The position numbers were made by a program, and so were the translations under genes. A stretch of 64,000 bases of DNA from Metaphire vulgaris (lineage: Eukaryota; Annelida; Clitellata; Crassiclitellata; Megascolecidae), in NCBI GenBank assembly GCA_018105865.1, contig CM030872.1:6319016-6383015 (forward strand), read 5' to 3'. Of this stretch, positions 55,391-64,000 are shown piece by piece. The notes under the pieces are model-generated. The model was not told the origin of the DNA and ran no database searches. It saw nothing but the letters and a program-made list of their open reading frames with translations. Every line of letters starts with the position of its first letter. Positions within the stretch are counted from its first letter, which is position 1.

Positions 55391-55897
55391 CGAAACACTT
55401 TCAGAAACGCTTCACCAGCGAAAGAAAAAGGAGTTAAAATATATGAAGTTAATGTTACATCTATAATATGGGCTGTGGATGCAATAGAGAAATCAATGTC
55501 TTCTCTAAAAAAATCCCTGGTTAGCCTTAAATATGAATAACAAGAGGATGTATTCGAGAGTATAATAGATTTTATAAGAGAGATAGATGCTGAGATAAAA
55601 GATATTTGGGATATATATTCAAATATGAATAAATATAATGAATATAATAAAAAATCTTCAGAGATTAAGAAATATAGACTCTATCACGATATTGAATTCC
55701 TTGATATGTTTGAACGAAAGCGAACCCTTTCAAACGCCCATCTCTGTAAAACTTTTTATTATTATAAAAATAAAGAATTTCTGAAGGAGAAGGCACCCTC
55801 AAAAGGTTTGGATTTTTACCATATGCGTGCTCATTGTAATAAATGTGACGAGCTACTTCAGTTCCAGTTGAAAATTAGGACTAAAGTTACAGAGTAA
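55391..55897 (+). pseudogene. AT-rich, lysine-rich orphan ORF with one stop
   Basis: Frame 'SPAKEKGVKIYEVNVTSIIW' runs through one TAA near 55539, then 'EDVFESIIDFIREIDAEIKD' and on to 'MFERKRTLSNAHLCKTFYYY' and 'LDFYHMRAHCNKCDELLQF', ending at 55897. The composition (K, I, Y, N rich) and the lack of introns differ from neighbours. The His/Cys cluster near the end ('H-x3-HCNKC') could bind zinc. No family recognised; a gene of viral or other foreign origin is possible. Confidence 0.35.
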
Positions 55898-56248
55898 TTG
55901 CTAGGCGGCCGGTTATAAAAATTCCACAGCAGTGTAAAAATATTACAGCTGTTATTTTAACCGCAGAAGAAAACTACTCGGCATTATTAACGAATCACAA
56001 CGGTTGACGTGGCACAACCGCTGTGGAACGACGTGTCCTTTACAAACTTTATAAAAACCAATAGCATGTGTTAACATTATGTGGTGTTTGTTATTATTAG
56101 TTGGTCAAGTCAGATAAACCTCATTAATTTTCTTATATTAAGTCTAGGCCAACTATGTGATTGTAAGATCTGTATGTATAAGATATCTGTCTGTATCCTT
56201 ACAATATTGAGGAATCAACTGTTTTGATTGATTGAGATGGAGGGTGAT
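55898..56248. other. Unassigned
   Basis: No frame or repeat recognised ahead of the minisatellite. Confidence 0.25.
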
Positions 56249-56680
56249 AATCCGCTGAGCTGATACGAAAAATGTATAATCGGCTGATGAAAGTACCGCT
56301 GAACTGCCCCGACACTTGTTCTATAGCCGCTGATGTGACCATTAAACGTATATATGTCCGCTGATCTGCCCCTAAACTAGTTATTTGGCCGCTGATCTGA
56401 CTATTAAACGTATATATGTCCGCTGATCTGCCCCTAAACTAGTTATATGGCAGCTGATCTGACCATTAAACGTATATATGTCCGCTGATCTGCCCCTAAA
56501 CTAGTTATATGGCAGCTGATCTGACCATTAAACGTATATATATCCGCTGATTTGCACCTAAACTAGTTATATGGCACCTGATCTGACTATTATACGTATA
56601 CATGTCCGCTGATCTGCCCCTAGCATACTTTTATAGCTGCTGATCTGACCATTAGACGTATATATGTCTGCTTCAAATAA
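56249..56680. repeat. 62-bp minisatellite
   Basis: About six units of GCTGATCTGACCATTAAACG-TATATATGTCC-GCTGATCTGCCCCTAAACTAG-TTATATGGCA. GCTGATCTG occurs twice per unit, so a 31-bp ancestor is likely. The ends of the array are more diverged than the middle. Confidence 0.9.
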
Positions 56681-57734
56681 GTTGGGAAAACTGCTGAACC
56701 CAAAAAACATCAGCAAATCATTAAGCGACACTACTTCTCCAACGGTGGCACATGCAAACTTTTTCGCAAGTATGTGTACACAGTTGGTGATCGCGACACA
56801 GCAGATGTTGTAATTGTACAGTACATTGGAGATTCAATTGCATAACTTACTTACCCTCATGGTAAGTGCACTATAACATGTATTTCAGACAATAGTGGTT
56901 TTATTGACGCCGTAATTCTTATCACTGTGAATTCGCGCACACTTAAAAGGTTTAACAAATTCCAACAATATCTTCAACATCATGTACAGTGTTGTCATGA
57001 CAACCATGCAAATGGGTTATATAATGGGAATGAACGGTTTGAATAAAAGTCAATGGACGTTGTATATACTAATGGCAATGTAAACCGTTACTACATTGTA
57101 CAAAAGGATGGATTTTTGGATCAGGGCGGCAGAGGGAAGCGCTGGTGCTTCACCTCGTACAGAGTGGAACAGCCGATCGCCTTCGGCGTTGCCATCATGA
57201 CCTATCTCTGCTACGGCAGAGAAACATGTCCGGAAACGAGGAGACGTCAACTTCAAGAATACATTTGTTTTAAAAATCGATGCAACTTTCGGTTGACTTA
57301 GCCAAAGTTAGACGGCATCAAGTGTATACTAATAACTCGATGTAGTTGAAGGTGTTTTTACATGTGATTTTAATGTTGGTTATGAGCCACTGCTGAAGTT
57401 GCCACAAAATTCATGTCAATAATTTCTGTATAAATACCAACTGAATTATTAATTTTCCAAAGCTTTGGTCCAAGCTTATTCACAGTGATGTCCATCTTGC
57501 TTGACATTTCCATTACGTTGACTGCTGTGGATGATTACTGAATGCCTTTAGTTGCAAAAATGTGCATATTTAGCTACAAATCGGACGCCCAATATTGATG
57601 CTATTTGTCTCTGAATAATTAACTGGTATTAAAAGGATAGGATACCTTGGAAATAGTTTAACAGTTGTAAAAATGTTTAGTTCAATGCTTTTTAAACATA
57701 AGCCCATCACTGGCTGAATAGCGCATTAAATTAA
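56681..57734. other. Region upstream of the MULE gene
   Basis: Two frames look weakly coding: 56685-56845 ('RHYFSNGGTCKLFRKYVYTV' then 'DTADVVIVQYIGDS') and 57053-57301 (82 codons with 'NRYYIVQKDGFLDQGG' and 'RWCFTSYRVEQPIAFGVAIM'). They might be upstream exons of the MULE gene, but I found no clear donor sites. Otherwise nothing. Confidence 0.3.
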
Positions 57735-59135
57735 AAGCAGCACTTAATTGTAGGAAACGCTAAACGACCTATCAATTTCTTGCCAACTCCAACCTCACTG
57801 AAATGTAAACTTGCCAAAAAAATAGATAAATTGGCTGACGTAGAAAGTGCACAATGCAATGAGCTGGCACAGTTTCAGCCAAGAGGGCAACAGCAAAAAT
57901 ACTACTTTGAAAACCGGTCAAAAGCGAAACTTAGCCGCGACGACTTTTACAACGCACACGAGTTGGCCTATGCTCTCCCTGATTTTGTGTGGTCGGTGAC
58001 AACACATCCTGATTTGGTTGTTACCTTCGAAATCCCAGAGTTTTTGAAACTTGTGAACGAATGTTCGACAGCATATGTTACATATGACACAACTTTCAAC
58101 ATGGGTGATTTCTACCTCACAAGCCTTGTATTGCAGCTGTCAATGTTTAAAGAGAAGCCGATTATACCACTAGGCTTCATGATGCATGAACGCAAGTTTC
58201 AGCGATTGCACATAGAGTTTTGCTTTCATCTCGCATGCAAACTAGGCAAAATTGTTTGCACAGTAGTATCTGTGACTGACGGTGAGCACGGGTGCTTCAA
58301 TGCCTTGCAAAAAACATTTCCCGATTGGCATGTTTTGACTTGCTGGAACCACATACTGCATGATGCTGAATTTTGGCTGAAAGGTAGTGGTGCATGCCCT
58401 GCTGAATTGAGTGTATACAACACACAGTTGTTCGAAATCCTATCATGCGAGACAGACACTTCAGTCGCTATGACAGAATCAACATATCGTAAGACATGGT
58501 CTCAGTCATTTGAAACATATTATGACACCTTTCTGCTACCAAGAGTCCACAGTTCCCTCAAAGGGGTTATGCTAAAATGTGGACTTGATGGCGAAAATGT
58601 GACAACCAACAACTCGAAGTCAATGAATGCAGTAATGAAACGTTTTAATGATTGGACTGAAGTGTCTCCCGATCACCTTTTGCTTGCCATGTACAGACTT
58701 CAGCTGTCTTATGGGTTACGTATAAATAAAAGCAGACAATCTTTTGGGCCATATGTGCCATTGCAGTTGGACATTACAGAATTGCTTATTCTGTCTGAAT
58801 GTGGGTCTGAAGAAGACATTTTGGCAAAGTTGCCAACTGCTGGTTCCCTGGAGCAAATACTAGATGTTATTAGTCAGGCAGCCAATGTTTTCAACGTTGC
58901 ATCGGCGACTGGTGTGGTGCATGTTGTTCGTTTGTTTCCCCAAGAGCATTGCACTTGTCCAGCAGGAACATGTTGTCACGTTATTGCTGTTTGTCGCAGT
59001 ATTGGACAAGCATTGCATCAACGACAACCAATTAATCTGTCTAAACTACAGAAACGATCGAGGTATAACAAGTTTGATACACTACAAAAGTATGCTTGTG
59101 ATATGCAACAAAACATAAATCACGAAGCAGCTTAG
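57735..59135 (+). CDS. MULE transposase with SWIM zinc finger (open frame)
   Basis: 451 codons are open from 57780, and the frame extends back to 57735 without an ATG; an acceptor-like 'AAAAGCAG' lies at 57733-57740, so this is probably an internal or last exon. Counting from 57780: first catalytic Asp in 'TYDTTFN' (D103), second in 'VTDGEH' (D167), Cys/His helix 'CWNHI' (C188, H191), and a SWIM finger CxC...CxH at C391, C393, C398, H400. Mutator-like enzymes cut and paste DNA; SWIM probably helps DNA binding. 'TTNNSKSMNA' has Lys where the 5.3-kb copy has Glu (SES), so activity is doubtful. The only long intact transposase in the window. Confidence 0.85.
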   Translation, partial: KQHLIVGNAKRPINFLPTPTSLKCKLAKKIDKLADVESAQCNELAQFQPRGQQQKYYFENRSKAKLSRDDFYNAHELAYALPDFVWSVTTHPDLVVTFEIPEFLKLVNECSTAYVTYDTTFNMGDFYLTSLVLQLSMFKEKPIIPLGFMMHERKFQRLHIEFCFHLACKLGKIVCTVVSVTDGEHGCFNALQKTFPDWHVLTCWNHILHDAEFWLKGSGACPAELSVYNTQLFEILSCETDTSVAMTESTYRKTWSQSFETYYDTFLLPRVHSSLKGVMLKCGLDGENVTTNNSKSMNAVMKRFNDWTEVSPDHLLLAMYRLQLSYGLRINKSRQSFGPYVPLQLDITELLILSECGSEEDILAKLPTAGSLEQILDVISQAANVFNVASATGVVHVVRLFPQEHCTCPAGTCCHVIAVCRSIGQALHQRQPINLSKLQKRSRYNKFDTLQKYACDMQQNINHEAA

Positions 59136-59159
59136 TAGCATAACCCATAAATTTTTGCT

Positions 59160-59312
59160 TTAGATGTTGTATTGGAGGAATCCGAGTTCAACGAGAATTA
59201 TGTCTTGACTTCGCAACAAAGTTCTTCTTCCATGGATGTCTCTATACAAAGACCACTGTCGAGTGACACTTCCATTGCTCAAACGGACCAATTAACTTTA
59301 TCAGGTTATTAA
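59160..59312 (+). CDS. Possible downstream exon of the MULE gene
   Basis: After 'TTTTTGCTTTAG' the frame reads 'DVVLEESEFNENYVLTSQQS' then a Ser/Thr-rich stretch to 'QLTLSGY' and TAA. It looks like a C-terminal tail in coding sense. The donor that would join it to the transposase frame is not evident. Confidence 0.3.
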   Translation, partial: LDVVLEESEFNENYVLTSQQSSSSMDVSIQRPLSSDTSIAQTDQLTLSGY

Positions 59313-60840
59313 GTCTACTGTTTTGGTACCGCAGCTGATGGTTAGACAACAATGTGAATGTTGGAAATGTGTTAATATTGCCTTGTACTTCTATGTATGG
59401 GTGGGAAAATGAAATATTGGTGTTGGGCTTGGGTGGCACGCAGATGGAACGGGTTCAACGTCCGGAAGGTCCCCTAAGGTCGACTCAGCCACCCTTCACC
59501 AGAGGCTGATGATAATTTAGTGTCAGCTTTGGCTGTCAGGAGTAAAACGCAAGTCTAGAGAAAGCAATGGCAAACTATTCTACATTTATGCCTTTGGCCA
59601 CCTGCGTTGCTGCTTGCATTAAACTTGAGATCAGAGCCGTGCCCAGCGCTCAAAATTGAGTATGTGCATACCTTACTCCCAAATAAATGTGGTAAAACCG
59701 AAAATTAGGCAACCAAGAACTTAAACGAGATCTGTTGTAACGTAAACAAAGTATAAATACGCGCAGTGCGAAGCGGCTACACAAGTAAAGAGGCTCCAAA
59801 TTCAACAATGTATAAGTCCACCCACTCAGAAATTAAAATCCACTGCATAAGTCATACAGTAAAATCTCGTATCTTGTGCAATTCTTGGTTTCTATGCTTT
59901 TTCACTTTCTTCTCGATATTGTATTGTGATATTTAGTTGTTTTATTTGTAATATGTGATTCATTAATCACATTTCCCCTTGTTTATAGTTAAATTTTGTA
60001 TTACCTAGGTTACCACCTAGGTTATTCATCAAATCGTCAATTCGTTGTAATAGTCAAAGCGTCGGATCATCTCTGCAATACTTGTGGGGTATGTTTGAAA
60101 ACTGGGACGTAATTTCGGGGAGTGGTAGGGGGCCATTGCCCCCCTGATTTTTATTGCCAAATTTTTTCCGCGAATTTGCCTAACCCATGTATGTTTTGAC
60201 CATGCATTTGGGAGATGCATTGTGTTTATTTGTTGTGTGTGAACTCCATTGTAGCTTGCCTGAGAGAATCTGTATGTGCAATGGCCAGCTATCAAGACCT
60301 GCATCGAAAAGTCCCAGACAATGACCTTTTGGGTAATACTTAATTTAGCACAGTCTCAATAAATTGTATGACTCAGTAAATGATGTTTAACAGATTGCTA
60401 TGGATATTTTTAGTTTTATGCAGGTGAATTCAGGCCACACATTATGTAACCCACCCTATTATTAGGGCACATTTTCGCCATTATATAGCGCCAAATTGTT
60501 CGCCAAACCTGAGTGGATAGGCTGGCTTTCTAATACTTTGCCAGTAATGATATAATTTAAGACGCTGCATCAAATGTCTCCGTGCCAGGGAAGCCCACAG
60601 ATTGGGGGAAAGGAAGGAAATGCTTCTTAGAAAAGCCAGAGAGAAATTTCCAACCACCCCGAGTTTCGGTATCACGTATTAGACAAGAGTAGCATATTCA
60701 TTCAAGAAATGCCTATTCAACACTATATCAAGAAGCTACAACTTTTTGTACACTTCACCTACTATTAGGATCTTGTCTGACGACATTATACAGTAGAAAT
60801 TAAATGTTTAGACCAAAAGAATGCCTCTCAGGTCAAAACA
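59313..60840. other. Mostly unassigned; possible SINE at 59425-59640
   Basis: 'GGGTTCAACGTCC' (59449) resembles an RNA polymerase III B-box, and 'AAAGCAATGGCAAACTA' downstream recalls a conserved body motif of some SINEs. No 3' tail was defined. The remainder, 59640-60840, shows nothing. Confidence 0.25.
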
Positions 60841-61131
60841 TTGGATATTTCCAACACGTGCCGTTTCCTATTTCGGGATATGACGCTAGCCGTGGAGTGG
60901 CTTCGTGGAAACCGCTGCCTTTTCCGCAGCCGTGTCCAGGAGCCGTGGCTCCTGGACATGCCAGACGACAATATTGTCAGAGAGGGAACGCCGGGACTAT
61001 GGCCGACATTCTGTAGAGGACTTTCCAATAAGTACCTCCTTTGTATTTGACCTAATGGATGACTTGGATCTATTCTGGGATCTCCTCATAATTGGAAAGA
61101 ACCTGAAACTTGACGTAGAAATGAAATAGTG
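60841..61131 (+). pseudogene. SMC5: SMC5-like hinge fragment (frameshifted)
   Basis: The first frame reads 'DMTLAVEWLRGNRCLFRSRV' then 'EPWLLDMPDDNI'; a shift near 60985 moves to 'VEDFPISTSFVFDLMDDLDL' and 'FWDLLIIGKNLKLDV'. The run 'AV-x-WL-x-x-N-x2-LF-x-x-V-x-EP-x-LL...' followed by 'D-x-x-x-FVF-x-x-x-DDL-x-LF' resembles the start of the SMC5 hinge as I recall it. SMC5 is an ATPase of the SMC5/6 DNA-repair complex. No introns or neighbouring exons are seen, so this would be a processed or captured fragment. Alignment against real SMC5 is needed. Confidence 0.4.
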
Positions 61132-61152
61132 AGCTTCGTTTCAGTCATTATT

Positions 61153-61154
61153 AT

Positions 61155-61210
<56 letters not shown>

Positions 61211-61211
61211 T
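61153..61211. repeat. (ATC)n microsatellite, LINE tail
   Basis: About 19 ATC units; read on the minus strand this is the (ATG)n tail of the LINE whose coding part is at 61212-61315 and 62717-63038. Confidence 0.85.
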
Positions 61212-61315
61212 GCTCTCTTCCAACTCATTAGCGGCAATAGCTAGTCAGAAAACATTTCCAGGCCTTTTTGTCAAATGTTAATTTTCCTCCTTCTGCAATT
61301 GTCAGTTGTCTTTCT
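61212..61315 (-). pseudogene. LINE ORF2 C-terminus, distal piece
   Basis: Minus-strand frame 'ERQLTIAEGGKLTFDKKAWK' ending in a stop and (ATG)n. It continues in frame from the piece at 62717-63038 once the piggyBac and one TTAA are removed. Confidence 0.7.
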
Positions 61316-61429
61316 TTAACCCCTTTAGCGTGTAATAAAATTTTCCAAGACGTTACCAATGTGTGTTATTAATTTTGGAGAATAACGTTATTTTGAACTG
61401 TTAACATGTACTTTTTAAACTTACTATAT

Positions 61430-62035
61430 TTCAGGCTATATAGAAGCTACAAAGATGTGGTTTGCATCATTGTTTAGCATTTTTATTGTACTTACCATCC
61501 ATCCGTGCCAAAAAAGAAATTTCGGGGGTTGGGTCCACCCTACAGACCAAAATATGACCTCCTCCCAAAAAATACGTTCAAAGGTCAATAAAAAATTTTT
61601 TTCAGCGGTGACCCCCCTAGGTTCAGCGGCAAAGTTGTAGGTTGGTGTCTTTGGAACAGATTAGTTCAAAAATTTTGAAGATGGGACCCAATTTGGGGGA
61701 GTTATGGTGTTTCTACACCAGGCACCCGTTGCTCGGAGAAGTGACATTTTTTTGCGAGAATCTCAAATCTGAAACACCTTACCTTGCAGGCTATATAGAA
61801 GCTACAAGGATGTGGTTTGCATCATTGTTTAGCATTTTTATTGTACTTACCATCCATCCGTGCCAAAAAAGAAAATTTGGGGGTTTGGCCCACTCTACAG
61901 GCCAAAATATGACCCCTGCCAAACATTTTCTTCTAAGGTCAATAAAAGAAATTTTCAGTGGTGACCCCCCTAGGTTCAGCAGTACAGTTGTAGGTGGGTG
62001 TCTTTGGAACAGATCAGTTCCAAAATTATGTAGAT
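61430..62035 (-). repeat. ~354-bp subterminal repeat array, inverted copy
   Basis: CTTACCATCCATCCGTGCC occurs at about 61491 and 61846 (355 bp apart). These are reverse complements of the units at 15.9 and 42.5 kb. Confidence 0.9.
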
Positions 62036-62039
62036 CGGT

Positions 62040-62432
62040 CCTATGGTAGATAATCAAAGACAGGAAAACTAGCAGCTCATCCATACCCACGTCCTCCCAT
62101 TTGAGCAACCTTGAGTGCCTGGCCAAGGTTACTTGCTGCAATTGTGCTGCCCTCCTGTTAGTTTCAACAGCATTACCCCAAGTATTTCCGTGGTAAAAAA
62201 TAACTTGAAGTAATCCATGGGGGGATTTGGTGGGAGGAATGTCGACCTTCATATCTGACTCCCCAGTGAGCGTCCCATTGGAACTCCTGCCCCACCTCGT
62301 ACCCCGTCTCGTCGCTGTCCCCGGAACTTTCGTCTTCCGAGGACCGCTCGTCACCGCTCCACATAACATCATCGTCGGTGTCTTGGTCGGAGAGATCATC
62401 GTCCGATTCGGCGATTCCATGACCATTTCCAA
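62040..62432 (-). pseudogene. piggyBac transposase N-terminal fragment
   Basis: On the minus strand, 'AVETNRRAAQLQQVTLARHS' and 'DVGMDELLVFLSLIIYH' match 'ETNRRAEQLQQ' and 'DVDELLVFLSLILYQ' of the copy at 40.6 kb. An overlapping frame at 62364-62173 is acidic ('SEDESSGDSDETG'). The frame then runs directly into repeat units, so the catalytic domain is deleted. Confidence 0.8.
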
Positions 62433-62716
62433 AGCTTCAGCCGCCGCTAACCTCTTTCTCGCGCCATCTTTTCAACAACAACGACCCCCTCTTCCAGCCT
62501 CAACTACGATTCTATTTTTAGGAATAGACTGGCTCCCGCGCGCCATTGAACGCAGAATATGTCAATAAATGCCTAGATCGCTTTTGACGTGCTCAGCTCG
62601 GGGCAAACATATAGATACGGGTCTGTGAAGTTCATGACGAACTGGACTCGGGGCTAACATATAAGGCGGCGCCATCTTTGACGTCCTGGGCTCGGGGCAA
62701 ACGCTAAAGAGGTTAA

Positions 62717-63038
62717 AATGTTATTTTATGTTGTGTATCCATTTTTTTCTGAACGTGCTGCTTCTTTTTTTACCTTCATTGTATGTGCAGAGTGCTTTTT
62801 TGGAAAGTCTCAAGTCTTCCACCCTGTATACTTGTCCATACCATGTAAGCCTTTTTTTCTGAGTTTGTCCAATCCGCTGCCGTATATCTTTGTTTCTAAC
62901 TTTTTGAAGTCTGCTAACTCCAAGAATTCTTCTTAGGCAGCTCATTTCTGCAATGACTAGTCTTTTCTCATCTTCTCTTTTTGTGACCCAGGTTTCAGAT
63001 CCATACAGTATTTGTGGAATGACAACGTTATTAAACAT
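62717..63038 (-). pseudogene. LINE ORF2 C-terminus, proximal piece
   Basis: Minus-strand frame: 'VVIPQILYGSETWVTKREDE', 'MSCLRRILGVSRLQKVRNKD', 'IRQRIGQTQKKRLTWYGQVY'. The 'LYG-x-ETW' and 'R-x-R-x-G...WYGH' blocks mark the end of a LINE reverse-transcriptase protein, related to but distinct from that at 24.1 kb. It is interrupted by the piggyBac at TTAA. Confidence 0.85.
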
Positions 63039-64000
63039 AGTTATATTAATAAAATATTGATCTATTTAAGTATAGTCCTCATTTTACAAAAAAGTTACCT
63101 ATTGTCTATAGTAATCCTAAGCACCTGTCAATGAACCAAGAAGCAAATATATTTAAATTAAACAAATGAATCACAAGTCATATTAATGAAGAAATCACTC
63201 AACCAATAAGTGAATAAAACAGGAAATTTGCTTATTTTATGTTCATCAGGTTTTTATCAACATTACATAATTAACAGCATTATTGGCAAATATAATTTTC
63301 TTCAGCAATGTGGATGAGTCTTTGGATATGGAAGGGTACGATGGAGCAGCAAAACCACCAACGCCGACATCAGAAGCCGTAGCACTCTATAATGCTGGTG
63401 GGATTTTAAAACAATGTGCAATATTGCCATGGTAGGCTACATTTTATAAGGTTGCCTAGCTGATAATTTTCATGTAGCATCTCTTGCCTTCAAGGAAAAG
63501 TACTTTTATTTCGCAAGACATGTCAATGTATTGTACTGATTTCCTATGCTTTACTGGCCGTGTGGTATTTCATGATGATCTGAAGGAGGAGGAGAAGAAG
63601 AAGAGGAAGAAGCTCCATTAGAAATAATGATAGCTGGGTAGTTAGAGTATTATGTATATGTTGAGGAATATATAAATGATGAATACCATACGGTGTTATC
63701 TTAATTTAAAAAACCGTTTTTACAGTGTCAAAGTCACCAGGGGAAGGAAAACAGATGAGTAGCACAGCAAGACAGGGATGTGACCAATCATCACCCACCT
63801 ATGTTACAGGTGAGTAATCGATGAAGTGCCAAGAAATGCATTGTTAACTTACATCATTCACTTAGTGGCAAGACATCTATTACTAAAGTATATGTTTCAA
63901 AGTTATTTCTTTGTAAAATTTACTAATTGTTGCACTGAAATAACTTCACTTTCTGAACATAATTGTGGACGATATAGAATTATTAAGTAATATTTTAAAA
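63039..64000 (+). other. Right edge with two exon-like segments
   Basis: 63306-63431 lies between 'ATTTTCTTCAG' and 'GTAGGC' and reads 'NVDESLDMEGYDGAAKPP' then 'TPTSEAVALYNAGGILKQC', similar in style to a Tigger-type C-terminal tail. 63726-63809 lies between 'CGTTTTTACAG' and 'GTGAGT' and has a frame 'SKSPGEGKQMSSTARQGCDQ'. The reading phases of the two do not agree, so they are not adjacent exons of one frame. An intervening acidic run is at 63580-63620. Weak evidence of a spliced gene continuing to the right. Confidence 0.3.

Larger units (their letters stand above)
61316..62716 (-). mobile_element. piggyBac element 5, internally deleted, flanked by TTAA
   Basis: TTAA lies at 61316-61319 and 62713-62716. 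The ends CCCCTTTAGCG and (inverted) CCTCTTTAGCG agree at 10 of 11 positions. Reading from the right end, three subterminal motifs (GCCCCGAG-CC-AG-ACGTCA type, at about 62690, 62650 and 62600), a transposase N-terminus, and an inverted array of ~354-bp units follow. About 1.39 kb. Most of the transposase is deleted, so it depends on another copy. Confidence 0.9.

Noticed and set aside
56270..56310. Hammerhead ribozyme from the CTGATGAAA motif
   Set aside because: The motif occurs once at the edge; no matching GAAA arm and stems, and the other units read CTGATCTG.
56249..56680. CRISPR array
   Set aside because: Repeats are contiguous with no unique spacers, no cas genes, and the context is eukaryotic.

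Overview
This is a gene-poor, transposon-dense stretch of an animal nuclear genome, probably a marine invertebrate; I cannot fix the phylum. The signs are spliced, intron-bearing DNA (AG acceptors, GT donors, AATAAA signals), Metazoa-typical element families (piggyBac, SWIM-containing MULEs, Tigger/pogo, hAT, Tc1/mariner, ISL2EU/Harbinger, SCAN-like-gag Gypsy, non-LTR elements), relics of animal housekeeping genes (Nup133-like, SMC5-like) and an endogenous CRESS-DNA virus fragment. Nothing looks prokaryotic: there are no operons, no ribosome binding sites and no dense gene packing.

Layout. 0-6 kb: piggyBac N-terminal relic, decayed Gypsy with SCAN-like gag, an unrecognised ORF relic, a broken MULE and a short hAT-type MITE. 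6-11 kb: three copies of an Arg/Ser-rich coding unit; the last is fused to a six-helix membrane region in an open 282-codon frame. Between them lies a minus-strand relic of an uncharacterised invertebrate repeat family. 11-13.7 kb: hAT relic and unassigned repeat DNA. 14-15.8 kb: a hairpin-rich repeat block. 15.9-19.2 kb: piggyBac right end, then a Tigger element with intact TIRs. 19-28 kb: a hAT-like non-autonomous element, a C48 protease + PHD relic, a MULE split by a LINE, a Tc1 tail and a second copy of the uncharacterised family. 29.6-31.5 kb: Nup133-like fragment abutting a MULE. 32.6-37.6 kb: LTR retrotransposon with a target duplication, lacking reverse transcriptase. 38-39.1 kb: ISL2EU relic. 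40-43.4 kb: a nearly complete piggyBac whose transposase is followed by two tandem histone-type 3' stem-loops and then ~354-bp repeats. 43.4-45.7 kb: LINE, CRESS Rep helicase fragment, hAT. 46-54.2 kb: mariner, second piggyBac, a hAT MITE with a perfect 8-bp duplication, Tigger tail, and nested piggyBac/hAT relics. 55-57 kb: AT-rich orphan ORF and a 62-bp minisatellite. 57.7-59.1 kb: an open 451-codon MULE transposase. 60.8-63.0 kb: SMC5-like fragment, and a LINE interrupted by a piggyBac that still carries TTAA at both sides.

No complete host gene can be called with confidence. The main signals are the histone-like 3' stem-loops behind the piggyBac transposase, the shared ~354-bp subterminal repeat at three piggyBac loci, the endogenous Rep helicase, the triplicated RS/membrane gene and the hairpin block at 14-15.8 kb. 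Family names come from memory of conserved motifs; no database search was possible.
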